From contig OY282610.1 of NCBI GenBank assembly GCA_958298945.1, positions 19,864,233-19,928,232 on the forward strand: a stretch of 64,000 nucleotides of DNA, given 5' to 3'. The notes beneath the pieces are model-generated. The model saw nothing but the letters and a program-made list of their open reading frames with translations, was not told the origin of the DNA and did not search any database. How positions within the stretch are numbered: the first letter of the stretch is position 1; each line of letters begins with the position of its first letter. Of the stretch, positions 12,301 through 24,770 are shown in pieces. A program made the position numbers and the translations under genes. The stretch is from Atherix ibis (taxonomy: Eukaryota; Arthropoda; Insecta; Diptera; Athericidae).

Positions 12301-13272
12301 TATCAGACATTAACCAAGTCTGTTTGCTGGTTTTGCCTATTTTACTGTCATTTTTCTACCGAACATTCATCCCTCTACTTACTCACCCCATTATTTATCT
12401 TTTGTATTTAAGTAATTGCCTTAAATTTTTATGTTCGCGCTTTTTTTCTCAACAAATAATAAAACTGCTATTAATATTTGATTTAAAGTGCCTAAGTTTA
12501 CGCGACATGGTGTAATGAAAAAAAAATCACGCCAGACAACAATTAGCTTGAAAAATAATCTCAAATTACGATGGAGAATTTTTTGTGATTAAGATCATCA
12601 AGTAACTGGGATAGGAATGCGGTCTTCCCAAAAAAAAAAAAAAAAGATGGTGGTCGACGTGCTCCTCTATATTCGGACTTGAGACAAGATTCGAAATTGC
12701 ATATTCTTACAATGCGACAAGTGCTAATTTAGTTTGGTGAACTTGGGGGCATGATGATAATTTGCCATTATTCATTACTTCCGTGAAATAATTTTAATTT
12801 GTTTAATTTAATCTACTGTTAAATGGCAAGGACAAATTTGGCAATTTTGTGATTGGTTTGATTGAGCTAGACTTGAGCGATGGAAACAATAAAGTGTGGT
12901 GGTGGTGTCAATCAGGACGACCAAGCCAGTGTTTCTACGATAAGAAAAAGAAAAGTTTTCACATAAAATCTCTGAAGGGATGGGAAAAAGGATATTCTTA
13001 AAAGGATGTGTGCATTTACGGTAGATTATTTTTCTCATATGCTCTATCAATATTAATAATCCTTTTAGATCGGTTTCATTAAAGAATAATTGTTAAATCC
13101 TTGGTTTATTCTCAGCATTTAATTTGTTAAAATTTTTATGTTTTAAAGAAAAGTCAAATTAAATAAAATTCCCATAATATCAACATTTTATTTTATTGTA
13201 CAATATTTAGTAAATTTTGGCCATTATATAACTAATAAAATTATTATTCACAATACTTTGATCGATTTGATG
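9366..13272. other. Long AT-rich region with no gene recognised
   Basis: 9,410-10,200 is rich in the word TATCCTT. 10,330-11,510 is poly-T dominated; its open frames are F/S/L-rich and look like chance. A TGAA tetranucleotide run lies at about 11,583-11,610, a poly-G run near 11,660 and poly-T at 11,980-12,000. The AACCTAACCT word near 12,200 is common in insect genomes. 12,600-13,050 is more balanced in base composition but shows no supported ORF. Confidence 0.45.
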
Positions 13273-13274
13273 TA

Positions 13275-14140
13275 CGAGATCTGTTGGAATTTCCGCGGGT
13301 TACGTATATTCGATTTCAGATTTGTTTTGTGGCGTTATGTTGGTACTCATGTCTCTTAATTATGCCGATTAGTTTGGCCATTTTTGACAGCTAGTTTGCT
13401 TGCACATGTTTTAGCTCGTCTTCGATTTTTGCCCAATTTCGACCAAAAACAGTATCGCATTAACATTGCTAAGGAGCTAATGAGTCCAAATTTGCTTCAG
13501 AGGGTCATAACTGGTGACGAATCATGGGTTTATGGTTATGACGTGGAAACCAAATCTCAATCATCCCAATGGAAGCTGCCGCACGAGCCAAGACCGAAAA
13601 AAGCACGGCAAGTTCGTTCGAATGTGAAGGTTTTGCTTACAGTTTTCTTCGATTGCAGCGACGTGGTGCATCATGAGTTCTTGCCACAGGGTGGAACAGT
13701 CAATAAAAAATATTACCTGTAAGTTATGCGCAAGTTGCCCGAAGCAATCCGCCAGAAACGCCCGGATTTGTGGAAGAACAAAAATTGGCTTTTGCACTAT
13801 GATAACGGCCATGCTCACGCATCGTTGCTTGTGCGCGAATTTTTTACCAAAAACAACACACTAATAATGCCGCAATCACCGTATTCCCCAGATCTGGCCC
13901 CCTGTCACTTTTTCTTGTTCCCGAAACAGATTCTTAGATCCATTTTTTGGAATGGGCAAAAATCGAAGACGATCCAAAACACGTGCAAGCAAAGCAGCTG
14001 TCAAAAATTAACTGAACATTCAAAATGGCCGAACTTGTCGGCATAAGTGAGAGACATGTGTACCAACATAACGTCATAAAAAAATCGAAAATCAAATATA
14101 CGTAACCCCGCGGAAATTCAAAATTCACGATAATTTTTGA
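13275..14140 (+). mobile_element. D34D mariner derivative A (deleted, with inverted terminal duplication)
   Basis: Left end CGAGATCTGT follows TA at 13,273-13,274; the right end is eroded near 14,140. A short left segment is fused directly to the transposase middle (NFDQKQYRINIAKEL at 13,438), so the N-terminal DNA-binding part is missing. The core reads ITGDESWVYGYDVETK near 13,507-13,555, LLHYDNGHAHASLLVREF near 13,790-13,842 and SPDLAPC near 13,885. At CCCGAAACAGATTCTT (13,920) the coding strand switches to an inverted copy of the element's own 5' end, with arms of roughly 130 bp or more. Stops include one at 13,720. The left arm lacks about 20 bp of the terminal repeat and about 18 bp before TTTTTGACAGCT. 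Confidence 0.88.
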
Positions 14141-15340
14141 TACATTGTTTTTTTGTGTAATTGGGCCGTTAATTTGGCAAATGTTGGATTTTAGATAGTT
14201 TAAAATTTCTGGATTGCCTGCATAAACATAATTTTCTGCATAGTTTTGGTAAAAAAAAAAATTCCAACGGCAACGAATCGCACGACCAAAGTAGTTATAA
14301 TTGACATAAGAAATTCTCCAAATTATACAGACTGTGGGGCCTGGGGGAGAATTATTGCATGCAATAAAGCCGAATTCATTCGATTTTTACAAAATTTATT
14401 TTTTTTTCCTACCAAATTAATGAACAAAACACTAACAAGATACACAAAAATATTAAAATTCTGGAAAAACAAAAAATTATCATATAAAAATAATATTTTT
14501 TGCTAACGAATTGTTTATGAAATTTTTACAAAACAATTTCTTCTTACGATCATTTATAAAACGTTTTTTATATAATAAATAATTATTTTGATTTGTTGTT
14601 GTTTTTTCTTTTTCAAATTTTAATTAAGGCTTTTTCTTCTTCAATTTTTAATTAAGTTTTTTTTTTTTTTAAATTTGAAGTTTTCAATTTGAACGAAAAA
14701 CTCTGAAAATTGTAAATTGCCGCCGCTGTAAACACACTCACCGTAATATCTGAACGCGCATAGCCACTCCTCTCATCTAATCTGCGCAACATATTCCATT
14801 TTTCGATTGGCTGCCTATTTACTTATCCCTTCTCTTTTCTCATATACCATTTAATTGTGTGGTGAATGTTTGGTCTCTCTTCGCTGTACAATTGATTAAA
14901 GGCGAAGAGAAAATCATAATTTTGTTGAGCAGCGATCGCTAACTATTTCGACCTTCGCCTGAGGATATGCAATAGATTAATCGGCAGAGAACATAATTTC
15001 GACGACAAGAAGAGAATGCCGCTGTCAAAATTTCAAAACCTTTGCAATCTTACGGGTATGCACACATAATTTTAGCGCCGAATTAAACCTGGTTTAAAAA
15101 GTTGCCGTTGTCCTTGTACACGTTTCAATATTTTTTTAATATGGCAGCACCGTTTTTTTATCTACTCATAATAATAAAATTTTTATATTAAAAATATTAT
15201 TTACTGTATCTTAATTTTTATATCGGGTAATTTTTTTACTATTTGATTTTTCATGTTTTTATTTTTGACAGATTACGGCTCAGTTAGGCATTGCCATTTC
15301 AGCGAACAACGCTTAAAAATTATTGATCAAAATTTATACT
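14141..15340. other. AT-rich stretch without a recognised gene
   Basis: 14,246-14,506 has an 86-codon plus-strand ORF that becomes K/N-rich and has no family signature. 14,700-15,100 is more mixed in composition (it contains CGATCGC and CGACGACAAG) and may be unique host DNA. Nothing else supported. Confidence 0.4.
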
Positions 15341-15396
15341 TTGTGAAAAATGTATTTTTCCCACTTTGACCATTTTTATAGTCGTCATAGAATTGA

Positions 15397-16440
15397 AGCA
15401 ATTCAAGGTATAGTAATAAAATTTCGCAACAATTTGATGCTATTTGATATCAAACCTCCAACCCGTGTGCGTAGAAGCTCTGGGCCTTCACGGGAGACCT
15501 TTGAAAACCACTTGAATAAGTTTTGCAACCAGAAACCACAGATGAACAATATTTGCTTTGAATATTTACTCCACGAACTTTTTAGACTAACCAATAAGCA
15601 AATTTCACATTTTATCGGATTAAATCAAAAAAAAAAAAAAATTATCTAAACAAACGTATTTTTAACGATCTACTGAGCAAGCAATTCAAGCTATAGTGAC
15701 AAAATTTTGCAGCAATTTTACGCTATTTGACATCAAACCTCCAAGCCGTATGCGTAGATTGCGTACAGAGGAAAATATTGTTGACATACCGTTCAGTGCA
15801 AGTGAAGACCGTGGTTTGTCCATCCGTCGCCGTTTACAGCAGTGGGGATTGTGTTACTTAAGGATCCTGGTCTGCAATCATATAAAATACAGCTCGTGAA
15901 AGAACTGATGCCGAATGACATGCCAAAGCGTCATTGAACCCAGAAAAATTCACTGTTTGGTGGAATCAGAGATCTGTATTTCTTTAGAGATGACGCTGCC
16001 AAATTTTTCCCGCAATAAATTGATTGTGACATGGGCTGTGTGGCATATAGCGCCACACATATTCGTTAAATCAATATCTTCCAGTTCAGACTACAAAAAG
16101 TTTGTTATCATCGATTTTTAGCATTCATAGTAACGGCAACTCCTTCTTCATTTTGGAAAAAAATAAGAACCGACGATAAACCCACACCAAAAGGTCACTT
16201 TTTGGGAATGTAAAGGTTCCTCGTGAATAATTAGCTACAGCCCAGAAAGGACAATTTACATTATTCACCAATCCAGATAAATTCGCCTTATGGTAGAAGA
16301 TGATTTTCTTGGAAAAGTCAACATAATTTTCAAGTGGTTCCTGAGCAAAATCAGCAAAATCGCGATATTTGCGATGATTCAACGGCGTCAATTACTAAGT
16401 GACAAGAATTTTATTAGGATTTAAGCCCAAATCCAATCGT
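15397..16440 (+). pseudogene. FQQDGA-type Tc1/mariner-superfamily transposase, internally inverted
   Basis: Two related starts (15,397-15,475 and 15,683-15,760) both read FDIKPP.R.RR. The second continues on the plus strand with LRTEENIVDIPFSASEDRGL then SIRRRLQQWG, and, after frameshifts, YKIQLVKELMPNDMPKRH near 15,878-15,932: the HTH half of this family. The next part of the protein lies on the MINUS strand between 16,391 and about 15,950: HRKYRDFADFAQEPLEN, DFSKKIIF, LVNNVNCPFWA, MKKELPLL, NMC, then INLLREKFGSVISK. It matches the family order KIIFSDEAHFWLNGYVNKQN, VAVTVN and LLREKFG. The plus strand may resume near 16,382 with NGVNY. This looks like one element with about 465 bp flipped in place. 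Dead; many stops. Confidence 0.72.
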
Positions 16441-16640
16441 AAATAATAATAAATAATTTTTAATCGAATTCAAGGCATTCTCAACATTTCGACAGATAGT
16501 TCCTAAATGTTGAGACTGTTTTGAAGTCAATAAATTTCCGTATTTATCAATACTTGCATAAACTACGGCAATATTTTTGGCACTTCAATCACACTTTTGC
16601 CTTACTAGTATGCGAATATTGTATAAAAAAAAGACATAGT
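16441..16640. other. AT-rich spacer
   Basis: Sequence between the inverted transposase and the 401-bp satellite; no signal seen. Confidence 0.4.
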
Positions 16641-16644
16641 TCAA

Positions 16645-17832
16645 CGAATGGGGAGCATACTAGGCTAAAGTGGAAGAAGTGCTCGATAAGTTGGAAGTAG
16701 TGCCATAAATTGGCATAAATTATAATAAGTCCTCGATAAGTTGCAAGAAGTACCATAAATGGGAAGAAGTGCTCGATAAGTTGCAAAAAAAGAACGATTA
16801 CTTTAATAAAAAATTTAATAACTTTCAAGCGCTCTAATGAAGTGTATTTTTTCATGAATAAATTGCAAATCGTACCCAATACAACCGTTAATAATGCAGA
16901 ATTTTTACAAATCAAATATGGCCATGCGACCCACTTGTAAACAGATCACTCTTATTGAATAGACCCTATAAACTGTGTTTGATTATTTTTCGATTGGAAA
17001 TCATTAAAAAATTCTGGAAAATTATTAAATCGATAAAATTTTAATAAAAAAAAATATTAAGTACCATAAATTGGAAAAAGTGCTCGATCAGTTGTAAGTA
17101 GTACCATAAATTGGCATAAATTAGTAGAAGTCCTCGATAAGTTGCAATAAGTACCATAAATTGAAAGAAGTGCTCGATAAGTTGCAAAAAAGAACGATTA
17201 CTTTAATAAAAAAATTTGATAGCTTTCAAGCATTCCACTGGAGTGTATTTTTTCATGAATGAATTGCAAATCTTACCAAATACAACCGTTGATAATGCAG
17301 AATTTTTACAAATCAAATATGGCCATACGACCCACTTGTAAACAGATCACTCCTATTGAAAAGACCCTATAAACTGTGTTTGATTATTTTTCGATTGGAA
17401 ATCATTAAAAAATTCTAGAAAATTATTAAATCGATAAAATTTTAATAAAAAAAAATATTAAGTACCATAAATTGGAAAAAGTGCTCGATCATTTGCAAGT
17501 AGTACCATAAATTGGCATAAATTAGTAGAAGTCCTCGATAAGTTGCAATAAGTATCATAAATTGAATGAAGTGCTCGATAAGTTGCAATAAAAGAACGAT
17601 TACTTTAATAAAAAATTTAATAACTTTTCATGAATGAATTGCAAATCTTACCAAATACAACCGTTAATAATGCAGAATATTTACAAATCAAATATGGCCA
17701 TACGACCCACTTGTAAACAGATCACTCTTATTGAATAGACCCTATAAACTGTGTTTGATTATTTTTCGATTGGAAATCATTAAGAAATTCTAGAAAATTA
17801 TTGAATTTAATTATTAGAAAAATTCTAAGAAT
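16645..17832. repeat. 401-bp tandem satellite, about three units
   Basis: The unit start (AGTACCATAAATTGGAAAAAG) recurs at about 17,059 and 17,460, with a divergent first start near 16,660, giving a period of about 401 bp. Each unit begins with degenerate sub-repeats of roughly 30-36 bp built on GTGCTCGATAAGTTGCAA and AGTACCATAAATTGG, followed by a shared tail that includes GACCCACTTGTAAACAGATC. The third unit lacks about 27 bp after AATAACTTT near 17,628. The 108-codon minus ORF at 16,589-16,915 is a translation of the repeat, not a gene. Confidence 0.9.
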
Positions 17833-20800
17833 TTTATTTTAGCTAAAAATGATAAAAATATTTAACAACCAACCACCGTCCCCCCCCCAACCCCCTCTAA
17901 AGAAAAAAACCACAACAAATAATACAAAAAAAAGAAGAAAAAAAAATGAAAAATAAATAAAAAGAATGCTAGAAAAACCATCAAATAATAAAAATTACAA
18001 CTGCCAAAATATCAACCCCTAAGCCGAAGACTCGATTACATCGCTAATTATTCACTTTATTACTTCGCAGATTGTAAAGTTCATCTTAGATTGGGCACCT
18101 TTTTTTATTGTTTTTATTTATTTATTCATTCATTTTTTTTCTTCTTCTTGTTTTTTTTCCACCCTTCCCTAGTATTTGTTGTTTATGAGAAAATTGTGCA
18201 AATGAAAATAATAAGAAAAGTCATAACACAACACAACCCACAACCCCCCACCCCCCGCAATGAGAAGACACAGGAAAAAAATAATTTGCTCGCATTTTAC
18301 TTTGCACCGAACCCTTCCCCCCTTCCACTGAAAGGGTTATTTTATCTTGTTGATTTTTTGGTCCTTTTTGTATAATCCTTTTTAGTATGGCTGTGAATTT
18401 ATGTTCGAATTTTTTTTTCCCTCACATTTCATTTTTAAATAGTCCTCTTCGTCCTTTCTATCTAATTTTTTTTTCTTCTCTCAAGAAATTTGTTTGTTCC
18501 GTCTCGACAAAAAGGTGTCTTATAGGAGGTTGGTTGTTTTTTTTTGTTTTTTTGTTAATATTACCTTTTCGACTAAATATAATTTGTTACCGGATTTTGG
18601 TAATTTTCCTGTCAACAAACTCAATAAAAATACAAATGCGGAAATGTGTTTTTTTTTTAATATTTTTTTTTTTTAGTTTTGTAAACTTTTAGTTAGGAGG
18701 GTTGTGTTTTTCTGCACATTAATATTATAGTTTGGGGTTGGGATTTTTAATACCCATCTGATGGGTATGGTTTTTTTTTAGTAAGTATTGTATTAGGAAA
18801 AAAACTTACTATCACTTTTAAATTTACTCCGAAATTACTTTCAAAAATTTATCATAGCAGAAGGTGTAACGCATCGAACTTTCTTTTAAAAGGATATATT
18901 TTTTTTTTAAGGACCAAATTAAGAATATAGAAAATCTCATTTTTCCTTTTTCAAATTAAAAAAAGATAAACATTTTTTTTTTTAACATACAAAAACCAAA
19001 AATTTTTTAGGTTTGTTTTTTTTTTACAAAAAAAAAATAATTTTTTTTTAAGGATAATTTTGATTATTTTCAAATTGAGGATTCGAAATAAATTTAATAT
19101 GATTAAAGTTGAGATATTGTGAAACGAATAATAATATTAATCAAAGTTGATATTAAAGTAAATGTGTATGTAAAATGTTAAAATGTGAGTTAATAGGATG
19201 CGAGTGCCTAGAAATTCCGGGAAAATAGTGTGACAAGAAAATGCGAAAAGGACACGAGGTCCTTGAATGAAATTTATGTTCGGGCATTAGACAGAGCCGA
19301 GTGTTTCATTTCGATGAACTTTATATAACAAATCGAAATTCATGTTTTGTGTGATGAAAATTTTAGTTGTGTTGGGAGGGGGAGGGGGGGTGGTTGAATT
19401 TGATAGTGTATGGTGCGGGTGGCATTGGTATTAGATGAACTGTATTAGGGGATGGCATAATAGGGATGGCGGTCGACAAGAGATTCGTTACTTTATTTAC
19501 ATTTTATTGTGAGAGACGATTCGGTAAAGGAGGGATATTTATCATCTGATCGCAAAAATAACGAAAACAAGAAGTGGGAGATATAACGAAAGGACTATCG
19601 AGGAAAGTTACTGAGGTAAATTGAGGCTACTAGAGATGAGTGAGATAGGCAAATTGAGGAGGGTCAATTTAAGGATGTGGGGAAAAGTGTACGATTGAAA
19701 TTTCTATGCGGTGAAGCGATACGAAGAGCAATGTCCATGACGATGCCCATTTTCTGATCTAAACTAATTCTGCTGCCTGATATTATAACTCAACCCATCC
19801 ATTTACCAACCCTCCTCCCTCCACCCCCCCCCCCACGGCTCTTTTTAGCTTCTTACATTTGGGAGAGTACTCGGCAACTATGCACAGTTCTTATTATTGT
19901 TGGTGTTGTTGTTTTCGGATAGAATTTAAACTAATTCCACTGTTACCGTTCGATGCCGGTGCTATGATTGTATTGGGCGATCCATTCGTAGTCATGGCTT
20001 ATCAAAGGTTCTCTGTTCTTACAACATGTTTTCAGGAGTATACAGCAGTCTGCGGTATAGGGTGTGAATTGTTATGCAAAACGGTTGACGTGGCTGTATG
20101 GCCATACGGTACAATACCGATGCTGTGACGAAGGGATGAGATCAGAGCACTATGAATAAGCGGTGGTTGTTTTGTAAAGGAAACAATCCTGTTGGAATTG
20201 TAAGAAGAAGCAATCGAATCTCGAATGGACGTCGTTGTGGACGTTAAATAAAGAAGATGGCATTGAAGGAAGGGTGGTGCGGCTATGTTGGCTGCATTCG
20301 GCTTAGTACGGATTCAGTCAAGTCCATTTGGAAAATTTTCCAAGGAGGGAGATTTTCAAATGTCTTCGACCATTTTGGACATTTCGTGTATCGATTACGC
20401 TTAGCATGAATTGCCGTCCGTTTGTCTGTTCGCCTGTAATTTTCTTAATCCAACCCCGGAAATTTTCGACCAACTAAGATATAACCACACGCACACGAAC
20501 ATCTTTAATACCTTAAATATCGAATAGGTATACGAATTGTGGACGTATTAACTGTGTATGTACAATATAGTGGAGGGCTTTGACGTTGCCAATTCAATGG
20601 CCGAAAATTATTTGCGCTTTTGTTAGTTTGCTTAGGAGGGTGTTCGTTCGCCCTTAGCTATCGTGTCCTGTTTCATCATATGCCATCCTACAATTCGATT
20701 TGTTATCGTCTACCCACAGTTTGTCACTCACATCCATTCCATCGAACGCCACATGGTCTCGTTTCGAGTAACTTCATCATCCCTTAACAGTGCTGGACAA

Positions 20801-21880
20801 AATTCAATTCCGATTCGAACACGAGCAACCGAATTACACCCAACCTCCGACAACCAACCTCCACCCCCACCCACTAGAATACAGGTACAGTTATACGAAA
20901 TCCTATTAAATCTGCAGGACATTGAATAGTGAACGCTACACTCTGAAAATGGTCTGCCTAGGGTCGGACATAAATGTATATATTTACTGGTGTCTGTGGC
21001 TTTAAATGTGAAGTAGTAAAATGAATGGCGAACGGCGGACGCCAGAGAGCCAGGGAGGATGGGGTTGGTAATACCATATCTTTGTTGTGCGAATGATTAT
21101 ATGCGATGGGTATGAATGTGTGTACAGTCCAAGAACATTAAATTCGTTCGTATACAAGGGGCAGTGATGCTTGCTGACTGTGCAATGTATTCAGGCATTG
21201 AATAGCGAAATGGCCACCGAACATTATCAGTGATGCTCTCCCCTGGGTTATATGATTACTGAGCAGGATACCATACAAGGATAGATATACGATAGACAAG
21301 AACAGCAACAAATTCTAGAGCGGGTGTGAACGGATGTAGTGGACAAATCGATCGATATTATGGCGGCGGCAGCACCATTTATTCTATAAACATTTTCGGG
21401 GGAGGAACCAAATTCGTCCTCTTGACAAATCCCCATCGGTGGTTACTAAACTATGGCACATGTGATGGACTAACTGGCCATAGTTTGGGTTGATGTTCAG
21501 TCAAAATTTACTTGTCCACGTGTTTGTGAGCGAGTGTATCCCCCCACATTTTGTGTACGTGCATCTTAGAGTATCCAAAATGGCTGAAATGGTCAGGCTA
21601 AGTGGGCAAAATGGTCAGAGTGGGCAGAGAACATTTCGGGTTCACAATTCTCCTTAGCCAAATCGTTCAGCCATTTTACAAATACTCTATTCCCTTTTTA
21701 CTCAATCTCATCGGTATTTTCTATTGCGTTCATTTGAAATTTACATTCCCATACTATGGACTTTTCTATTCTCGTACATTATCCATTTGCTATTTATTAT
21801 TATGAGCCAACATAAAATTCTACAATCAAAACGAAGGTTCGCCTTTAAATTTTACAGTACTTTTTCCTATATTATTTAAA
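17833..21880. other. Non-coding region; 19.2-21.7 kb of balanced composition
   Basis: 17,870-19,100 is poly-T/poly-A dominated, with CCCCCCCC runs near 17,880, and its F-rich open frames look like chance. 19,200-21,650 is more GC-balanced and mostly free of the repeats listed here. Small ORFs at 19,859-20,128 and 20,663-20,929 lack family signatures and splice contexts. This is the longest candidate unique segment in the left half and could be intron or regulatory DNA of a host gene. Confidence 0.4.
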
Positions 21881-21884
21881 AGAT

Positions 21885-24770
21885 TTTCTATTTTTATCAA
21901 AAATTCTCTCTATAAAACATTAAATATTTTTTTGTACAATGGCTTTTTTTTCGTCTTCTTTTTTTTCGATTTATTTATAAAAAATAAATCGAATTTTTTC
22001 GTTAAGTTCATTTTTTACCTTTTATAAAAAATTAATAAAATAATTAAACTTTAAAAAAGATGAAATACTTTTTAGATATTTTGAATTGAATTTTCATAAT
22101 TTTTTGCCGTCAGCAATTTTTTCTGAAAAAGGTATTCGAATTTTTTCGTTAAGTTCATTTTTTTTAAAACTATTTTTTACATTTATTATAATAATTAATA
22201 AAATAATTAAACGTTAAAAAAGAAGAAATATTTTTAATTTAGTTTTCATATTTTTTTGACGGTGAATTTTTTCTGAAAAAAGAAATCGAATTTTTTCGTT
22301 AAGTTCATTTTTTAACTTTTATAGAAAATTAATAAAATAATTAAACTTTAAAAACGAAGAAATACTTTTTAAATATTTTGAATTGAATTTTCATAATATT
22401 TTTTCGTCAGCAATTTTTGCTGAAAAAAAAATTCGAATTTTTTCGTTAAGTTCATTTTTTTTAAAACTATTTTTAACATTAATTATAATAATTAATAAAA
22501 TATTTATACTTAAAAAAAAAGAAAAAAAAACAAATTAATTTTCATATTTTTTGGACAGTGAATTTTTTCTGAAAAAAGAAATCGAATTTTTTCGTTTAGT
22601 TCATTTTTTAACTTTTATAGAATTTTAATAAAATAATTAAACTCTAAAAAAGATTAAATACTTTTTATATATTTTGAATTGAATTTTCATAATTTTTTTT
22701 CGTCAGCAATTTTTTCTGCAAAAAACATTCGAATATTTTCGTTAAGTTCATTTTTTTTAAACCTATTTTTAACATTAATTACAATAATTAATATAATAAT
22801 TATACTTTAAGAAGAGAAAGAAAAAACTTTTAAATTATTTTCATATTTTTTTGACAGTGAATTTTTTCTGAAAAAAGAAATCGAATTTTTTTGTTAAGTT
22901 CATTTTTTAACTTTTATAGAAAATTAATAAAATAATTAACCTTTAAAAAAGATGAAATACTTTTTAGATATTTTGAATTGAATTTTCATAATTTTTTGCC
23001 GTCAGCAATTTTTTCTGAAAAAAAACATTCGAATTTATTCGTTAAGTTCATTTTTTTTAAAACTATTTCTAACATTAATTATAATAATTAATAAAATAAT
23101 TATACTTTAAAAAGAGAAAGAAAAAACTTTTAAATTAATTTTCATATTTTTTTGACAGTGAATTTTTTCTGAAAAAAGAAATCGAATTTTTTCGTTAAGT
23201 TCATTTTTTAACTTTTATAGAAAATTAATAAAATAATTAACCTTTAAAAAAGATGAAATACTTTTTAGATATTTTGAATTGAATTTTCATAATTTTTTGC
23301 CGTCAGCAATTTTTTCTGAAAAAGGTATTCGAATTTTCTCGTTAAATTCATTTTTTTTAAAACTATTTTTTACATTTATTATAATAATTAATAAAATAAT
23401 TACACTTTAAAAAAAAAAGAAAGAAAAAACTTAATTTAATTTTTATGAATTTTGACAGTGAATTTTTTCTGAAAAAGGAAATCAAATTTTTTCGTTAAGT
23501 TCATTTTTTAACTTTTATAAAAAATTAATAAAATAATTAAACTTTTAAGAAGAAGGAATACTTTTTAGATATTTTGTATTGAATTTTCATAATTTTTTTC
23601 CATCAGCAATTTTTTCTGAAAAAGCATTCGAATTTTTTCGTTAAGTTCTTTTTTTTAAAACCATTTTTAACATTTATTATAATAATTAATATAATAATTA
23701 TACTTTAAAAAGAGAAAGAAAAAACTTTTAAATTAATTTTCATATTTTTTTGACGGTGAATTTTTTCTGAAAAAAGAAATCGAATTTTTTCGTTAAGTTC
23801 ATTTTTTAACTTTTATAGAAAATTAATAAAATGATTAAACTTTAAAAAAGATGAAATACTTTTTAGATATTTTAAATTGAATTTTCATAATTTTTTTTTC
23901 ATCACCAATTTTTCCTGAAAAAAACATTCGAATTTTTTCGTCAAGTTCCTTTTTTTTAAAACTATTTTTAACATTTATTATAATAATTAATAAAATAATC
24001 ACACTTTAAAAAAAAAGAAAGAAAAAACTTAATTTAATTTTTATGTATTTTGACAGTGAATTTTTTCTGAAAAAAGAAATCGAATTTTTTCGTTAAGTTC
24101 ATTTTTTAACTTTTATAGAAAATTAATAAAATGATTAAACTTTAAAAAAGATGAAATACTTTTTAGATATTTTAAATTGAATTTTCATAATTTTTTTTTC
24201 ATCACCAATTTTTCCTGAAAAAAACATTCGAATTTTTTCGTCAAGTTCATTTTTTTAAAATTTTTTTTAACATTTATTATAATAATTAATAAAATAATTA
24301 CACTTTAAAAAAAAAGAAAGAAAAAACTTAATTTAATTTTTATGTATTTTGACAGTGAATTTTTTCTGAAAAAAGAAATCGAATTTTTTCGTTAAGTTCA
24401 TTTTTTAACTTTTATAAAAAATTAATAAAATAATTAAACTTTTAAGAAGAAGGAATACTTTTTAGATATTTTGTATTGAATTTTCATAATTTTTTTCCAT
24501 CAGCAATTTTTTCTGAAAAAGCATTCGAATTTTTTCGTTAAGTTCTTTTTTTTAAAAACTATTTTTAACATTTATTATAATAATTAATAAAATAATTACA
24601 CTTTAAAAAAAAAAGAAAGAAAAAACTTAATTTAATTTTTATGAATTTTGACAGTGAATTTTTTCTGAAAAAAGAAATCGAATTTTTTCGTTAAGTTCAT
24701 TTTTTAACTTTTACAGAATTTTAATAAAATAATTAGACTATAAAAAAGATGAAATACTATTTGGATGTTA
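21885..24770. repeat. About 300-bp dimeric AT-rich satellite, about ten units
   Basis: The anchor CGAATTTTTTCGTTAAGTTC followed by ATTTTTTAAC recurs near 21,991, 22,287, 22,583, 22,884, 23,183, 23,483, 23,784, 24,084, 24,378 and 24,678, a spacing of 294-301. A related half-unit, GAATTTTTTCGTTAAGTTC followed by ATTTTTTTTAAA, lies about midway, so each unit is a dimer of two diverged monomers of roughly 150 bp. Units around 23,761 and 24,061 look nearly identical. No coding capacity. Confidence 0.93.

Noticed and set aside
16645..17832. Short regularly spaced repeats that superficially resemble a CRISPR array
   Set aside because: Units are degenerate, lie within a 401-bp satellite, have no unique spacers and no cas genes; the DNA is eukaryotic.
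18091..18692. F-rich ORFs that resemble membrane proteins
   Set aside because: They arise from poly-T tracts; no start context, conserved motif or splice sites.
19859..20929. ORFs of 88-89 codons as host exons
   Set aside because: No conserved-looking motif, no convincing splice sites; cysteine-rich start comes from TGT/TGC triplets.
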